Notes: generated from the sequence alone by a model not told the origin. A DNA stretch of 7,210 bases from Spirochaetaceae bacterium (GCA_003154555.1 PMDT01000078.1:1-7210), one strand, 5' to 3'; counted from the first letter of the stretch, positions 1 through 6,503 are shown. Numbers and translations: made by a program.

Positions 1-393
1 GGATTTCCACGTGGTTCCGTCGGCACGCTTCTGATTCATGGCAGCAGTGAGGTCCAATAAGTACCCCTGGTCGATCCAGCTGTACGTGTTGGCGTCCATG
101 CCATCGAAGATGAAGTCGATGTCCAGCGGGTTGCCGGCCTTCATGCGGGTCTCGATTGCGGGCCGGGCGGCGGTGTTGTTGAACGTGTAGGTCACCTGCG
201 TGCCGGGGTAATCTTTCGCCATCTGGTCCCCGATTCCCTTGACCAGGTCGTACCACGGCGACCCCTCTTCCCACAGGACGCCCACTTCCAGGGGTCCGCC
301 CTTGATTGCCTTGCCCTGCCCGCAGACAGGCAAAAGGCCCACGAGCAGAAACACCATGCCAACGACGGCAGCCCTCACGATTCTTTGACGCAT
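1..393 (-). CDS. Sugar ABC transporter substrate-binding protein, N-terminal part (runs off left edge)
   Basis: The 131 residues in the window begin MRQRIVRAAVVGMVFLLVGL, a short basic segment and a hydrophobic core typical of a signal peptide, ending near CGQGKA (residues 24-29). The context LPVC24 is a poor lipobox, so lipid attachment is uncertain. The mature part opens with a beta strand (LEVGVLWEEGSPWYDLVKGI), then a helix and a second strand (VTYTFNN), then DFIFDGMDANTYSWIDQGYLLDLT. This is the lobe-I pattern of family 1 extracellular solute-binding proteins, which capture sugars for ABC importers. The start is secure: an in-frame TGA lies 18 bases before the ATG, and GAGGAG at 401-406 sits 7 bases upstream. 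It is the third gene of the leftward operon, after the aminotransferase and dehydrogenase, and permease genes would be expected beyond the left edge. The ligand cannot be named; roughly two thirds of the protein is missing. Confidence 0.85.
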   Translation of the reverse strand, partial: MRQRIVRAAVVGMVFLLVGLLPVCGQGKAIKGGPLEVGVLWEEGSPWYDLVKGIGDQMAKDYPGTQVTYTFNNTAARPAIETRMKAGNPLDIDFIFDGMDANTYSWIDQGYLLDLTAAMNQKRADGTTWKS

Positions 394-429
394 CTCCTGT
401 CTCCTCTCTTTTCATAGCGATTTCATGGC

Positions 430-444
430 CCCGGCTCTGCCGGG
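430..444 (-). other. Intercistronic hairpin upstream of the binding-protein gene
   Basis: A perfect 6-bp inverted repeat, CCCGGC / GCCGGG with a 3-base loop, lies in the 101-base gap between the dehydrogenase stop and the binding-protein start. No T-run follows it on the minus strand, so it is not a typical intrinsic terminator. Stem-loops of this kind next to binding-protein genes often stabilise part of the mRNA, but that role is inferred here. Confidence 0.4.
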
Positions 445-482
445 AACCTTCAAAGACGACGATCCCATTCCGGTGTCCCCTC

Positions 483-494
483 ATCACCTCCTTT
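483..494 (-). promoter_or_regulatory. Strong Shine-Dalgarno-like sequence without a well-spaced start
   Basis: Directly after the TGA of the dehydrogenase gene, the minus strand reads AAAGGAGGTGAT, a 12-base complement to the usual 3' end of 16S rRNA. The next ATG (484-482) is only 2 bases from AGGAGG, which is too close. Another ATG 18 bases away would give an 18-residue peptide. The binding protein has its own ribosome site about 80 bases further on. It may be a relic, a ribosome standby or pause site, or the site for a very short leader peptide. Confidence 0.4.
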
Positions 495-1538
495 TCATGG
501 CTTCATGTCGCTGTCACCCGCCGCGCGGTGCAGTGCGACGATCTCACCTGTCTCCAGCGAGCGACGAGCCGCCATGGCGATGCCGAGGACGTCCCGTGCC
601 TGGCGCAGGGTGGCTTGCGCGGGCTGGTGGTGTGTGAGCAGGCAATCGACCCAGAACTCGATTTCCGCCTGGTAGGCATCCTTTTTCGCCGCGGCAACGG
701 GTTCGGGCGCCGCGCCCGGCCGATACAGCACGAGCTCCGTCTCGGCCTCGTCGCGCTCGCCCACCTGCCCGGCCACGCGGAACCGGTACTCGACCGTCCC
801 TTTCGAGCCCTGGAGTCGGAACTGCATCTGGAACGGATAGCAATCGGGCAACAGGAAGCTGCCCTCGGCCACCGCGCGAACCGTCTCGTATTCCAGAACC
901 GACGTCACCTGGTCCCACGCGCCCGTCGCGCTCTGCAGCCCCGTTGCGAAGACACGGTCCGGCATGCCGCACAGCGAATAGATGAAATCCAGATCGTGGA
1001 CGTGCAGATCGATCAGGGCGCCTCCGCTCAAGGAAGGATCCTTGAACCACGCGCCCCACGCCGGGGGCGCCGAAAGGCGTGCCGCCTTGACGGCCTGCAC
1101 GTCGCCCAACGCTCCGCTCTGCAGGAGCTCGCGCATCGCGACATACTCCGGCCAGAAGCGGATCACCTGGCCGATCATGGCAATCACACCGGCCTGCTCC
1201 GTGGCGGCGATCATGCGGTCCGCCTCTTCGATCGTGAGGGCTATGGGCTTTTCGCAGAGGATGTGCTTGCCATGCCGGGCGGCGCTCACGACGCAGCGCT
1301 CGTGCAGGAACGTGGGCAGGCAGACGTCAACGGCCTGGACCTCCGGATCGTCCAGCAGCGCTTCGATGCCGTCGCACGTCCTCGCGTGATGCTCATGCGC
1401 CAGCTTCGCGGCAAGGTCCCGATTGGCATCCGCCACGGCAACAAGGCGGGCACTGTCGATCCGGGCATACGCTGAGGCATGGGTGGAACCCATGAATCCC
1501 GCACCGAGGAGCCCGACATTGATGCTCGCGGCGCGCAC
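495..1538 (-). CDS. Gfo/Idh/MocA-family NAD(P)-dependent oxidoreductase
   Basis: This 347-residue protein has the usual family length. The N-terminal Rossmann fold shows VGLLGAGFMG (GxGxxG at 12-17). An acidic residue at the end of the second strand (VAVAD37) suggests NAD over NADP. The family EKP motif is at 96-98 (HILCEKP). The C-terminal alpha/beta domain has the catalytic pattern GGALIDLHVHDLD (172-184), with Asp177 and His181 placed as in inositol and glucose dehydrogenases. Such enzymes oxidise or reduce one secondary hydroxyl of a sugar, cyclitol or sugar phosphate; the exact substrate is unknown. The start is GTG at 1538-1536, two bases after the aminotransferase TAA, with no good ribosome site at normal spacing. 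Translation is therefore probably coupled to the upstream gene. Pairing with a DegT aminotransferase recalls dehydrogenase/aminotransferase pairs that make amino sugars, such as NtdC/NtdA for kanosamine. The pairing is a guide and does not prove the substrate. Confidence 0.9.
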   Translation of the reverse strand: MRAASINVGLLGAGFMGSTHASAYARIDSARLVAVADANRDLAAKLAHEHHARTCDGIEALLDDPEVQAVDVCLPTFLHERCVVSAARHGKHILCEKPIALTIEEADRMIAATEQAGVIAMIGQVIRFWPEYVAMRELLQSGALGDVQAVKAARLSAPPAWGAWFKDPSLSGGALIDLHVHDLDFIYSLCGMPDRVFATGLQSATGAWDQVTSVLEYETVRAVAEGSFLLPDCYPFQMQFRLQGSKGTVEYRFRVAGQVGERDEAETELVLYRPGAAPEPVAAAKKDAYQAEIEFWVDCLLTHHQPAQATLRQARDVLGIAMAARRSLETGEIVALHRAAGDSDMKP

Positions 1539-1540
1539 CG

Positions 1541-2800
1541 TTACTTGCCCGAATCCCGGACCTTCCTGGCGGCGTTTGTGATTCCCTTGACGATGGCGTC
1601 CACGTCCTCATGGCCGAGGCGGGGATGCATAGGCAGGTTCATCTCCCTTTTATAGAAGAACTTGTCCGCGATCGGGCAGAACTGCCCTCCGTGCTTTGCG
1701 GCCTTCAGATATTTCTTCACGCCCGTGAAGTCATATGTCGGCTGGTAGTGGAGGATGCCCTGCACCCCCTCTTCGAAGTACAGGCAGCGCAGGAACTCGT
1801 CGCGGCTCGCGCCCAGCTCCTCGGGCTCAACGCAGAGCGTGTACAGGTGGTAGGCGTGGAAGCAGTCAGGGTCCTCGTAGGTGCCCGTGATTCCCTTGAT
1901 GCCCCGTATCCCGGCATCGATGGCGTGGCCGATCTCACGGCGCTTTTCGATGAGGCTCGGGAGCTTGCGCAGCTGCGTTCGGCCCAAGGCAGCCTGGAAC
2001 TCGTTCATGCGGTAGTTGATGCCCCACTTGCCGTCCACATCGACGACGTCGAAATGGGAGGGCAGCCAGTAGTATTTTTGATTCTCCCAGCTCTTGATGT
2101 TCATGTTGCGCAGCAGCTCCATCTTGGGGACAAGATCGTCCCTGTTGGTGCTGATCATTCCCCCCTCTCCCATGGTCATATTCTTGAGAGAGTGAAAGCT
2201 GAAGCATCCGGCATCTCCGATGGTTCCGGCGCGTCTGCCCTTGTACATGGCGCCGTGGGCATGGGCGCAGTCCTCCATGACGAGGAGCTTGTGGGCCCGC
2301 GCGATCTCCATGATGGCGTCCATGTCGCACATCTGCCCGCCAAAGTGCACGACAAAAATGGCCTTGGTCCTGCGCGTGACTTTTCGGGCAACTTCCTTCG
2401 GGTCGATGTTGTATGTCCGGGGGTCGATATCGGCGTAGACCGGGATGCCGCCTTCCTTGATCACGGCGAGGGAGGTCGCAATAAAAGTGTTGGGTGTCAC
2501 GATGACCTCGTCACCCGCGCCGATGCCGAATGCCTGCGCGACCACGTGCATCGCCGTTGTGCAGCTCGTGGTCGCCAGGGCGTGTTTTACTCCCAGGTGC
2601 TGGGCGAACTCCTTCTGGAAAGAAGAAACCTGCGGCCCGGCCGTGAGGGAGTCCTGCTTGAGCACATGGATCAGTGCTTCCTTTTCTTCTTCATCGTAGA
2701 TGGATCCCATGAAGCTGTAAGGGACCTTCACTTTCACGCCGTCTGCCAAAGCATATCCGCCGGTGATCCCTCCGACGTTATCTTTCAGATAATTCGCCAT
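1541..2800 (-). CDS. DegT/DnrJ/EryC1/StrS-family PLP-dependent sugar aminotransferase
   Basis: The 419-residue product is a fold-type I aminotransferase of the family that swaps a keto group and an amino group on sugars or cyclitols. Visible motifs are the phosphate-binding segment TSCTTAMH (77-84), the strand and loop VTPNTFIAT, and EDCAHAHGA (176-184), where Asp177 pairs with the PLP ring nitrogen. SFHSLKNMTMGEGGMISTN (201-219) carries the Schiff-base Lys206, and GINYRMNEFQAALG marks the substrate-binding region. His180 takes the place where many relatives have Gln. An ATG 45 bases further upstream (2845) would add MACPILFRFQARRPG. I prefer 2800 because AAGGAGG (2807-2813) lies 6 bases before it and the extension has no clear ribosome site. 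It is the first gene of the leftward operon, 93 bases from the predicted transcription start. Both biosynthetic and catabolic roles are possible; the adjacent binding protein favours uptake and breakdown. Confidence 0.92.
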   Translation of the reverse strand: MANYLKDNVGGITGGYALADGVKVKVPYSFMGSIYDEEEKEALIHVLKQDSLTAGPQVSSFQKEFAQHLGVKHALATTSCTTAMHVVAQAFGIGAGDEVIVTPNTFIATSLAVIKEGGIPVYADIDPRTYNIDPKEVARKVTRRTKAIFVVHFGGQMCDMDAIMEIARAHKLLVMEDCAHAHGAMYKGRRAGTIGDAGCFSFHSLKNMTMGEGGMISTNRDDLVPKMELLRNMNIKSWENQKYYWLPSHFDVVDVDGKWGINYRMNEFQAALGRTQLRKLPSLIEKRREIGHAIDAGIRGIKGITGTYEDPDCFHAYHLYTLCVEPEELGASRDEFLRCLYFEEGVQGILHYQPTYDFTGVKKYLKAAKHGGQFCPIADKFFYKREMNLPMHPRLGHEDVDAIVKGITNAARKVRDSGK

Positions 2801-2806
2801 CCCAGG

Positions 2807-2813
2807 CCTCCTT
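2807..2813 (-). promoter_or_regulatory. Ribosome binding site fixing the aminotransferase start
   Basis: On the minus strand AAGGAGG ends 6 bases before ATG 2800-2798. This decides for the 419-residue start over the longer open frame from 2845, whose upstream bases hold only a weak match. Confidence 0.85.
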
Positions 2814-2899
2814 GCTTGAAATCGAAATAAAATCGGACAAGCCATTTCCAGGGGGGATGCCGGCGATCAGACAAGATCCAGCAGCGTCCCGTTTTGCTT

Positions 2900-2928
2900 A
2901 TCATAGCAGCTCACTTATCGCCCGTCAA
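2900..2928 (-). promoter_or_regulatory. Sigma70-type promoter of the leftward operon
   Basis: On the minus strand, TTGACG (2928-2923) and TATGAT (2905-2900) are separated by exactly 17 bases. Each hexamer matches the consensus at 5 of 6 positions. Transcription would start near 2893 and leave a leader of about 93 bases before the aminotransferase start. An AT-rich inverted repeat lies just upstream. Confidence 0.75.
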
Positions 2929-2932
2929 TCTT

Positions 2933-2958
2933 TTTATTACTCTTATAAGAAGACTAAA
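2933..2958. promoter_or_regulatory. AT-rich inverted repeat, candidate operator for the ROK regulator
   Basis: A perfect 10-bp palindrome, TCTTATAAGA (2941-2950), extends to a 26-bp imperfect inverted repeat with TTTA and TAAA at its ends; 10 of 13 base pairs match. It lies immediately upstream of the -35 box of the leftward promoter. It also contains TATAAG (2944-2949), the best -10-like hexamer on the plus strand in this gap. Long AT-rich inverted repeats are typical ROK-repressor sites, and the ROK gene begins about 75 bases downstream. A related 14-bp half occurs at 6513-6526. Binding is inferred. Confidence 0.5.
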
Positions 2959-2991
2959 TGAAATCGCCAAGCTGAACCTGATGAACGAAGA

Positions 2992-3017
2992 CTTGACAGG
3001 AGCTACTTCCCTTGACA
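2992..3017 (+). repeat. Tandem CTTGACA direct repeat upstream of the ROK gene
   Basis: CTTGACA occurs at 2992-2998 and 3011-3017, 19 bases apart, just under two helical turns. Both contain a perfect -35 hexamer, but neither has a -10 box at 16-18 bases. A TATAGA at 3030-3035 is only 12 bases from the second copy. They may be part of an unusual promoter, a protein-binding repeat or chance. Confidence 0.35.
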
Positions 3018-3034
3018 CTCTTGCGAAAATATAG

Positions 3035-4303
3035 ATGGAACTTCCAGAGAATTTCATGAGCGGGAGATTCTCCCGGGGTGTGGACGGAGCGGATACACGC
3101 CTCATCAGGAGCATCAACAGGAACGCCCTGTTCACGGTCATCCGCGGCAACATGCCCATCACGGTGTCGCAGTTATCTGCACGAACGGGCCTTTCCCTGT
3201 CCACCGTGAACTCGGTGCTGAAGGACCTGATGGACGTGAATCTTGTCCTCGCCACCGGGATAACGGCCTCGACTGGCGGGAGAAAGCCCGTCGCCTACTC
3301 GCTCAATCTCCGTGACATCTGCGTCTGCGGAGCCGAGCTGAACGCCCGTACCATCAGGGTTGCCCTGTTCAGGCTGGACGGAAGCATCATCCGGATGTCC
3401 ACCCTGCAGGCAGAGAACATCGAGCCGCTTGCGCTGGCGTCCGTTGTCGCGGACACGCTTGGCGACCTTGTGACGCGCACGGAAATCGGGCTCGACCATA
3501 TCATCGGCCTGGGGCTCTCGCAGTACGGCATCGTCGGCCCCGAGGGGAACAGGATCCGGCTGGACATCCAGCATGGCTGGCGGGAGGTCTCCCTGGGATC
3601 GATGCTCCAGCAGCGCCTGCCGATACCGGTTTTCGTCGTCGAAGACACCCTGGCAAAGTTGACGGCCGAGCTGGAATTCGGCGGTGAGAAAAATCGCCAG
3701 CATGTTCTCTATCTCCTTTTCGGCTCATCGCACGGCCAGGGGGTCAGCGGCAGATTCGTGTCCGACGGAAGCATCCTGAATGGAGCGCAAGGCTTCGCCG
3801 GACAATTCGGACACATCCTTATCGACCCGTGCGGCCCCCGGTGCTCCTGCGGCAGGAGGGGGTGCTGGGAGGCAGTGGGAGACGTTTCCCGGCTCCTGGA
3901 AAAAGTGAAGGATTCGTTGGGCCCCTCACCCGAAGCATCGAACGGCCTTCTTGAAACGCTCGCCCGGATTCGCGCGGCAGCCGAGAAGGGAGATGCCGCG
4001 ATGTGCGCGGTGCTCGATTGGTTCGTCGGCGTGCAGGCCGAGGGGATCGCCAACCTGATCCACACGTTCAACCCGAAGCACATCGTCATTGACGGAGCGG
4101 TTGTCGTGCTGGGGGATATCTTCCTCGAACGTCTGAAAATCGCCATCGAGCAGAAAGTCATGAAGCCCTATCTGGAAGGCTTGAAGGTGGAGTTCAGCGC
4201 AATGGGGGACAACGGCGCCCTCCTGGGCGCATCGGCGATCGTGCTGCGGGAGGCGATCTCCATCATGGAGCAGGGGCTGGCCAGCAGGGCGATGAGGCGC
4301 TGA
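3035..4303 (+). CDS. ROK-family (NagC/XylR/Mlc-type) transcriptional regulator
   Basis: The 422-residue protein has an N-terminal winged helix-turn-helix (about 24-75; TRLIRSINRNALF, then PITVSQLSARTGLSLSTVNS) followed by a ROK sugar-kinase-like domain. That domain keeps VVEDTLAKLTAELEFG (Asp204, the kinase catalytic position). It also has a glycine-rich loop near 230-255 and the structural zinc motif GHILIDPCGPRCSCGRRGCWE, with His260, Cys270, Cys272 and Cys277. ROK regulators usually bind a sugar or sugar phosphate and repress uptake and catabolic genes. The sugar-binding signature ExGH reads QFGH here (Gln257), which may alter ligand choice. The first strand lacks the DxGxT-like phosphate loop of true kinases, so it is a regulator rather than a kinase. 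The start is uncertain: ATG 3035 has no clear ribosome site, and an in-frame ATG at 3056 (MSGRFSRG) is an alternative. It lies divergent from the leftward operon and upstream of two enzyme genes. Confidence 0.92.
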   Translation: MELPENFMSGRFSRGVDGADTRLIRSINRNALFTVIRGNMPITVSQLSARTGLSLSTVNSVLKDLMDVNLVLATGITASTGGRKPVAYSLNLRDICVCGAELNARTIRVALFRLDGSIIRMSTLQAENIEPLALASVVADTLGDLVTRTEIGLDHIIGLGLSQYGIVGPEGNRIRLDIQHGWREVSLGSMLQQRLPIPVFVVEDTLAKLTAELEFGGEKNRQHVLYLLFGSSHGQGVSGRFVSDGSILNGAQGFAGQFGHILIDPCGPRCSCGRRGCWEAVGDVSRLLEKVKDSLGPSPEASNGLLETLARIRAAAEKGDAAMCAVLDWFVGVQAEGIANLIHTFNPKHIVIDGAVVVLGDIFLERLKIAIEQKVMKPYLEGLKVEFSAMGDNGALLGASAIVLREAISIMEQGLASRAMRR

Positions 4304-4333
4304 AACCCGCATGCACGTTGAGGCATCGTTGAC

Positions 4334-5839
4334 ATGAGCGGCACCCCCCCTGTCACGCGCGCGGACATCGCCGCCGGTCTCCGTCGCCTTGGCCTCGCGT
4401 CAGGCGACCACCTGATCGTGCACTCCTCGCTCTCAAGCTTCGGCTCCGTGGAGGGCGGCCCTCACGCCGTGATCGATGCCCTGCTGGACGTCGTGGGGCC
4501 TTCGGGCACCGTCATGATGCCAACCTTTGAATCGAGCGATCCGGTCTTCGATCCGGCTACCAGCGAGACCTCGCTGGGCGCCGTGCCAGCGGCGCTGTGG
4601 AAGCGGCCCGGCGCGCATCGCAGCCCTCATCCGCTGGCGTCCGTCGCGGCCATCGGCGGAAAAGCGGCCTGGCTCATCGAAGGTCACGTCGACGCTGTCA
4701 CTGCTCACGGCGAAGGCACGCCGTACCACCGGCTTGCGCAGATCGACGGCAAAGTCCTCCTGCTGGGCGTCGATCAGGATCGCAACACGTTCCTTCATAC
4801 GGCGGAAGAGGTGGCACGCCTTCCCTATCTCCGCCCGCAGGAAGGAAGCTATCGCGATGCCGCGGGGGCGGCGGTGACGAAGACGTGGCCGCTCTTTCCC
4901 GGCCCGCATCGGGCCTTCATCGGCCTCCAATCATGGCTGGAGGAGAACGGTCTCACGCGAAAGACCGCCATTGGTCCGTGCGTCGCGCAGATAATGGAGT
5001 GCCGCGCCCTCCTCGACGCGCTGCTCATCAGGCTGCGCGCAGAGCCGGGGCTTTTTCTCACGGCTAACCCCAACCTCCCGGATGGGATCTGGCAGAGGGC
5101 GGCCGTCCACGCGGCCGAGAGAGAGCAGGAGGCCTTCACGCTGGCAGCGGATAGCGGCACGGCGGGCTGCACGATGGAGGCCGCCATCCGGGCTCTTGCC
5201 GCGGCGGGCATTCGCGACATCCTGCTTTCCTTCGTGGGCGACGTTCCCTGGCCGTCCATCGAGGAGCCATGGCGGAAGTGGTACATCCAGGGGCTCGCTC
5301 TCGCCGGCATCGCTGTTGCCGGCATCAGGTTGCCCGGTCTTGAGCCGGACACTGCCGGGAAAGCGGCGTTCCTTGCGCGCGAAGCAGGGACAGACACTCT
5401 CATCGTCCCGTCGACTGTTGCGGTCGACAGCGCTGCAGCCGCGGCGGACCTCGGGGTCCGCGTCCTCTACCAGAATACGGGAATCGGGGGCGCCGAGGCG
5501 GTCCGTCTCCTCCAGGACCCCGCACTCGCCGGCCGCTCCGTGGCGCTTGCTTTCGATCCTCTCGGTTTCCTTGCCGCGGGAGAGAATCCTTTTCTCACGA
5601 CCTACTCGCGGACGCGGGTGAGGCTGCATACGTCGCTCCTCTACCTGTCCGACGGTTTCCCCTCGGGGGAACGCACGATGCTCGGCGAAGGGCTTGCGGA
5701 GGTGGCAGAGCTCGTCTCCATGTTCCGCGCGTCGCGCTATGCAGGATTGCTCGTGCTCGAGTCGCCGAGCCCCGTGTCTTTCGCCGACAGCGTCTTGCGA
5801 TTCAGGGCGCTCCTGCACGCTCTTGGGAGGCCGGTATGA
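4334..5839 (+). CDS. Fusion of AAC(3)-type N-acetyltransferase and sugar isomerase/epimerase-like TIM barrel
   Basis: This 501-residue protein has two parts in one uninterrupted frame. Residues 1-245 match the aminoglycoside 3-N-acetyltransferase (Antibiotic_NAT) family: DHLIVHSSLSSFGSVEGG (25-42), GPSGTVMMPTF (55-65), RSPHPLASVAAIG (96-108), HGEGTPYHRL (125-134) and NTFLHTAEE (151-159). These enzymes transfer an acyl group from CoA to an amine. Residues 267-500 resemble xylose-isomerase-like TIM barrels. The barrel has an N-terminal strand and helix (MEAAIRALAAAGIRDILLSF), FDPLGFLAAGENPF (Asp408), RLHTSLLYLSDG (His432) and a C-terminal GEGLAEVAELVSMFRASRYA then LLVLE (Glu476). The usual Glu of the 'lEN' strand is Gln380 (LYQNTG). 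A short linker (about 246-266) joins the domains. The weak ribosome site GAGG (4320-4323) lies 10 bases before the ATG, and the gene follows the ROK gene after 30 bases. A metabolic amino-sugar role is more likely than antibiotic resistance. The second-domain assignment is by pattern and less sure. Confidence 0.8.
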   Translation: MSGTPPVTRADIAAGLRRLGLASGDHLIVHSSLSSFGSVEGGPHAVIDALLDVVGPSGTVMMPTFESSDPVFDPATSETSLGAVPAALWKRPGAHRSPHPLASVAAIGGKAAWLIEGHVDAVTAHGEGTPYHRLAQIDGKVLLLGVDQDRNTFLHTAEEVARLPYLRPQEGSYRDAAGAAVTKTWPLFPGPHRAFIGLQSWLEENGLTRKTAIGPCVAQIMECRALLDALLIRLRAEPGLFLTANPNLPDGIWQRAAVHAAEREQEAFTLAADSGTAGCTMEAAIRALAAAGIRDILLSFVGDVPWPSIEEPWRKWYIQGLALAGIAVAGIRLPGLEPDTAGKAAFLAREAGTDTLIVPSTVAVDSAAAAADLGVRVLYQNTGIGGAEAVRLLQDPALAGRSVALAFDPLGFLAAGENPFLTTYSRTRVRLHTSLLYLSDGFPSGERTMLGEGLAEVAELVSMFRASRYAGLLVLESPSPVSFADSVLRFRALLHALGRPV

Positions 5840-6456
5840 TTGCACGTGTCGTGGACCTGAGCAAAGCGCTGCGTGACGGGATGGAGGGGGTTCGGGCGAG
5901 CCTCCGGCCTGACCCGCCTTCCTATCTCGGACGGGCGTGCTACGCCTACGATCTTGCGATCCCTTCCCACACGGGCACATACTTCGAAACCTCGTCGCAC
6001 ATCTTTCGAAACGGCAAAGACACCGATACATTCCCCATCGACAGGCTCGTGGCCCCAGGCGTGTGCCTGACGCCACGCGCAGCGGGCCGATGCATCACGG
6101 CCGCGGAGCTCGACACGTGCGTCCCACCTTCCGTACGGAACGCGCTTCCCGGCTGCGGCCTGCTCGTGCATGCAGCCTCCCGGGAGCTCGGCGTTCATTC
6201 CTACTTTTCGCGAGACGCCGCAGCCTGGATGAGGGAGGCCGGCGTCGCCTTCATGGGCAGCGACACGCCTGGATACGACAGCGGCTTCGAATCGCCAACC
6301 GGTTTTTTCGTGGAGCTCTTCGACGCCGGCATTCCTATCATCGCGAACATCACGAACCTGGACCTCCTGCCTGTCGATGGGTTCACGCTCATGGCCCTGC
6401 CGCTCGCGGTGGTCGGGGTCTGCACAGTGCCCTGTCGCGTTGTTGCCATCATGTAG
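5836..6456 (+). CDS. Cyclase-family metal hydrolase (kynurenine formamidase-like)
   Basis: The 206-residue product starts with RVVDLSKALRDGMEG, the usual opening of this family. It carries the metal-site motif as SHTGTYFETSSHIF (44-57), with His45, Glu51 and His55. The classical form is HxGTHxDxPxH, so the second His is Tyr49 and Asp is Glu51. The C-terminal stretch NLDLLPVDGF ... MALPLAVVGVCTVPCRVVAI matches the family's closing core. Members hydrolyse amides such as N-formylkynurenine, or lactones and cyclic esters, usually with zinc or manganese. Here an N-acyl amino sugar or a sugar lactone is a plausible substrate, but this is inferred. The start ATG overlaps the previous stop as ATGA (5836-5839). 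GGGAGG at 5825-5830 lies 5 bases upstream, so the two genes are cotranscribed and probably translationally coupled. Length is near the lower end of the family and no part seems missing. Confidence 0.85.
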   Translation: MIARVVDLSKALRDGMEGVRASLRPDPPSYLGRACYAYDLAIPSHTGTYFETSSHIFRNGKDTDTFPIDRLVAPGVCLTPRAAGRCITAAELDTCVPPSVRNALPGCGLLVHAASRELGVHSYFSRDAAAWMREAGVAFMGSDTPGYDSGFESPTGFFVELFDAGIPIIANITNLDLLPVDGFTLMALPLAVVGVCTVPCRVVAIM

Positions 6457-6457
6457 C

Positions 6458-6485
6458 GCCGCACGGTGCGGCTGGCCGCGATTTT
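6458..6485 (+). terminator. Possible weak intrinsic terminator after the cyclase gene
   Basis: One base after the cyclase stop, GCCGCAC and GTGCGGC form a perfect inverted repeat around a single G (6458-6472). In practice this would be a 6-bp stem with a 3-base loop. An overlapping GCGG/CCGC hairpin (6468-6479) sits directly before GATTTTG. The T-run is only four bases, so termination is likely partial. A fresh promoter 19 bases downstream supports a transcript boundary. Confidence 0.45.
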
Positions 6486-6503
6486 GTATGCTCGCTAAAA
6501 CTA

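Noticed and set aside
1..484. Minus-strand frame from ATG 484, just after the strong ribosome-like site, open to the left edge
   Set aside because: Spacing to the ribosome site is too short. The overlapping frame from 393 has a clear signal peptide and binding-protein sequence, so this one is a GC-driven shadow.
306..1475. 389-codon plus-strand open frame
   Set aside because: It lies opposite the dehydrogenase gene, which has complete family motifs. The frame shows no recognisable domain and is low-complexity, Arg-rich GC shadow coding.
1610..2830. 406-codon plus-strand open frame
   Set aside because: It is antisense to the aminotransferase, whose PLP motifs are intact. The frame has no known pattern.
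2801..2845. Longer aminotransferase start (434 residues)
   Set aside because: The AAGGAGG site at correct spacing supports the ATG at 2800, and the extra 15 residues do not look like family sequence.
2911..3255. 114-codon minus-strand frame across the divergent gap
   Set aside because: It overlaps the leftward promoter and the ROK DNA-binding domain and shows no domain or ribosome site.
4334..5068. AAC(3) domain as an aminoglycoside resistance gene
   Set aside because: Family membership alone does not show resistance. The fused barrel and sugar-metabolism neighbours favour a metabolic substrate, and there are no mobile-element signs.
4931..6076. 381-codon minus-strand open frame
   Set aside because: It is antisense to the AAC(3) fusion and cyclase genes and crosses their boundary, with Arg/Pro-rich composition typical of shadow frames.
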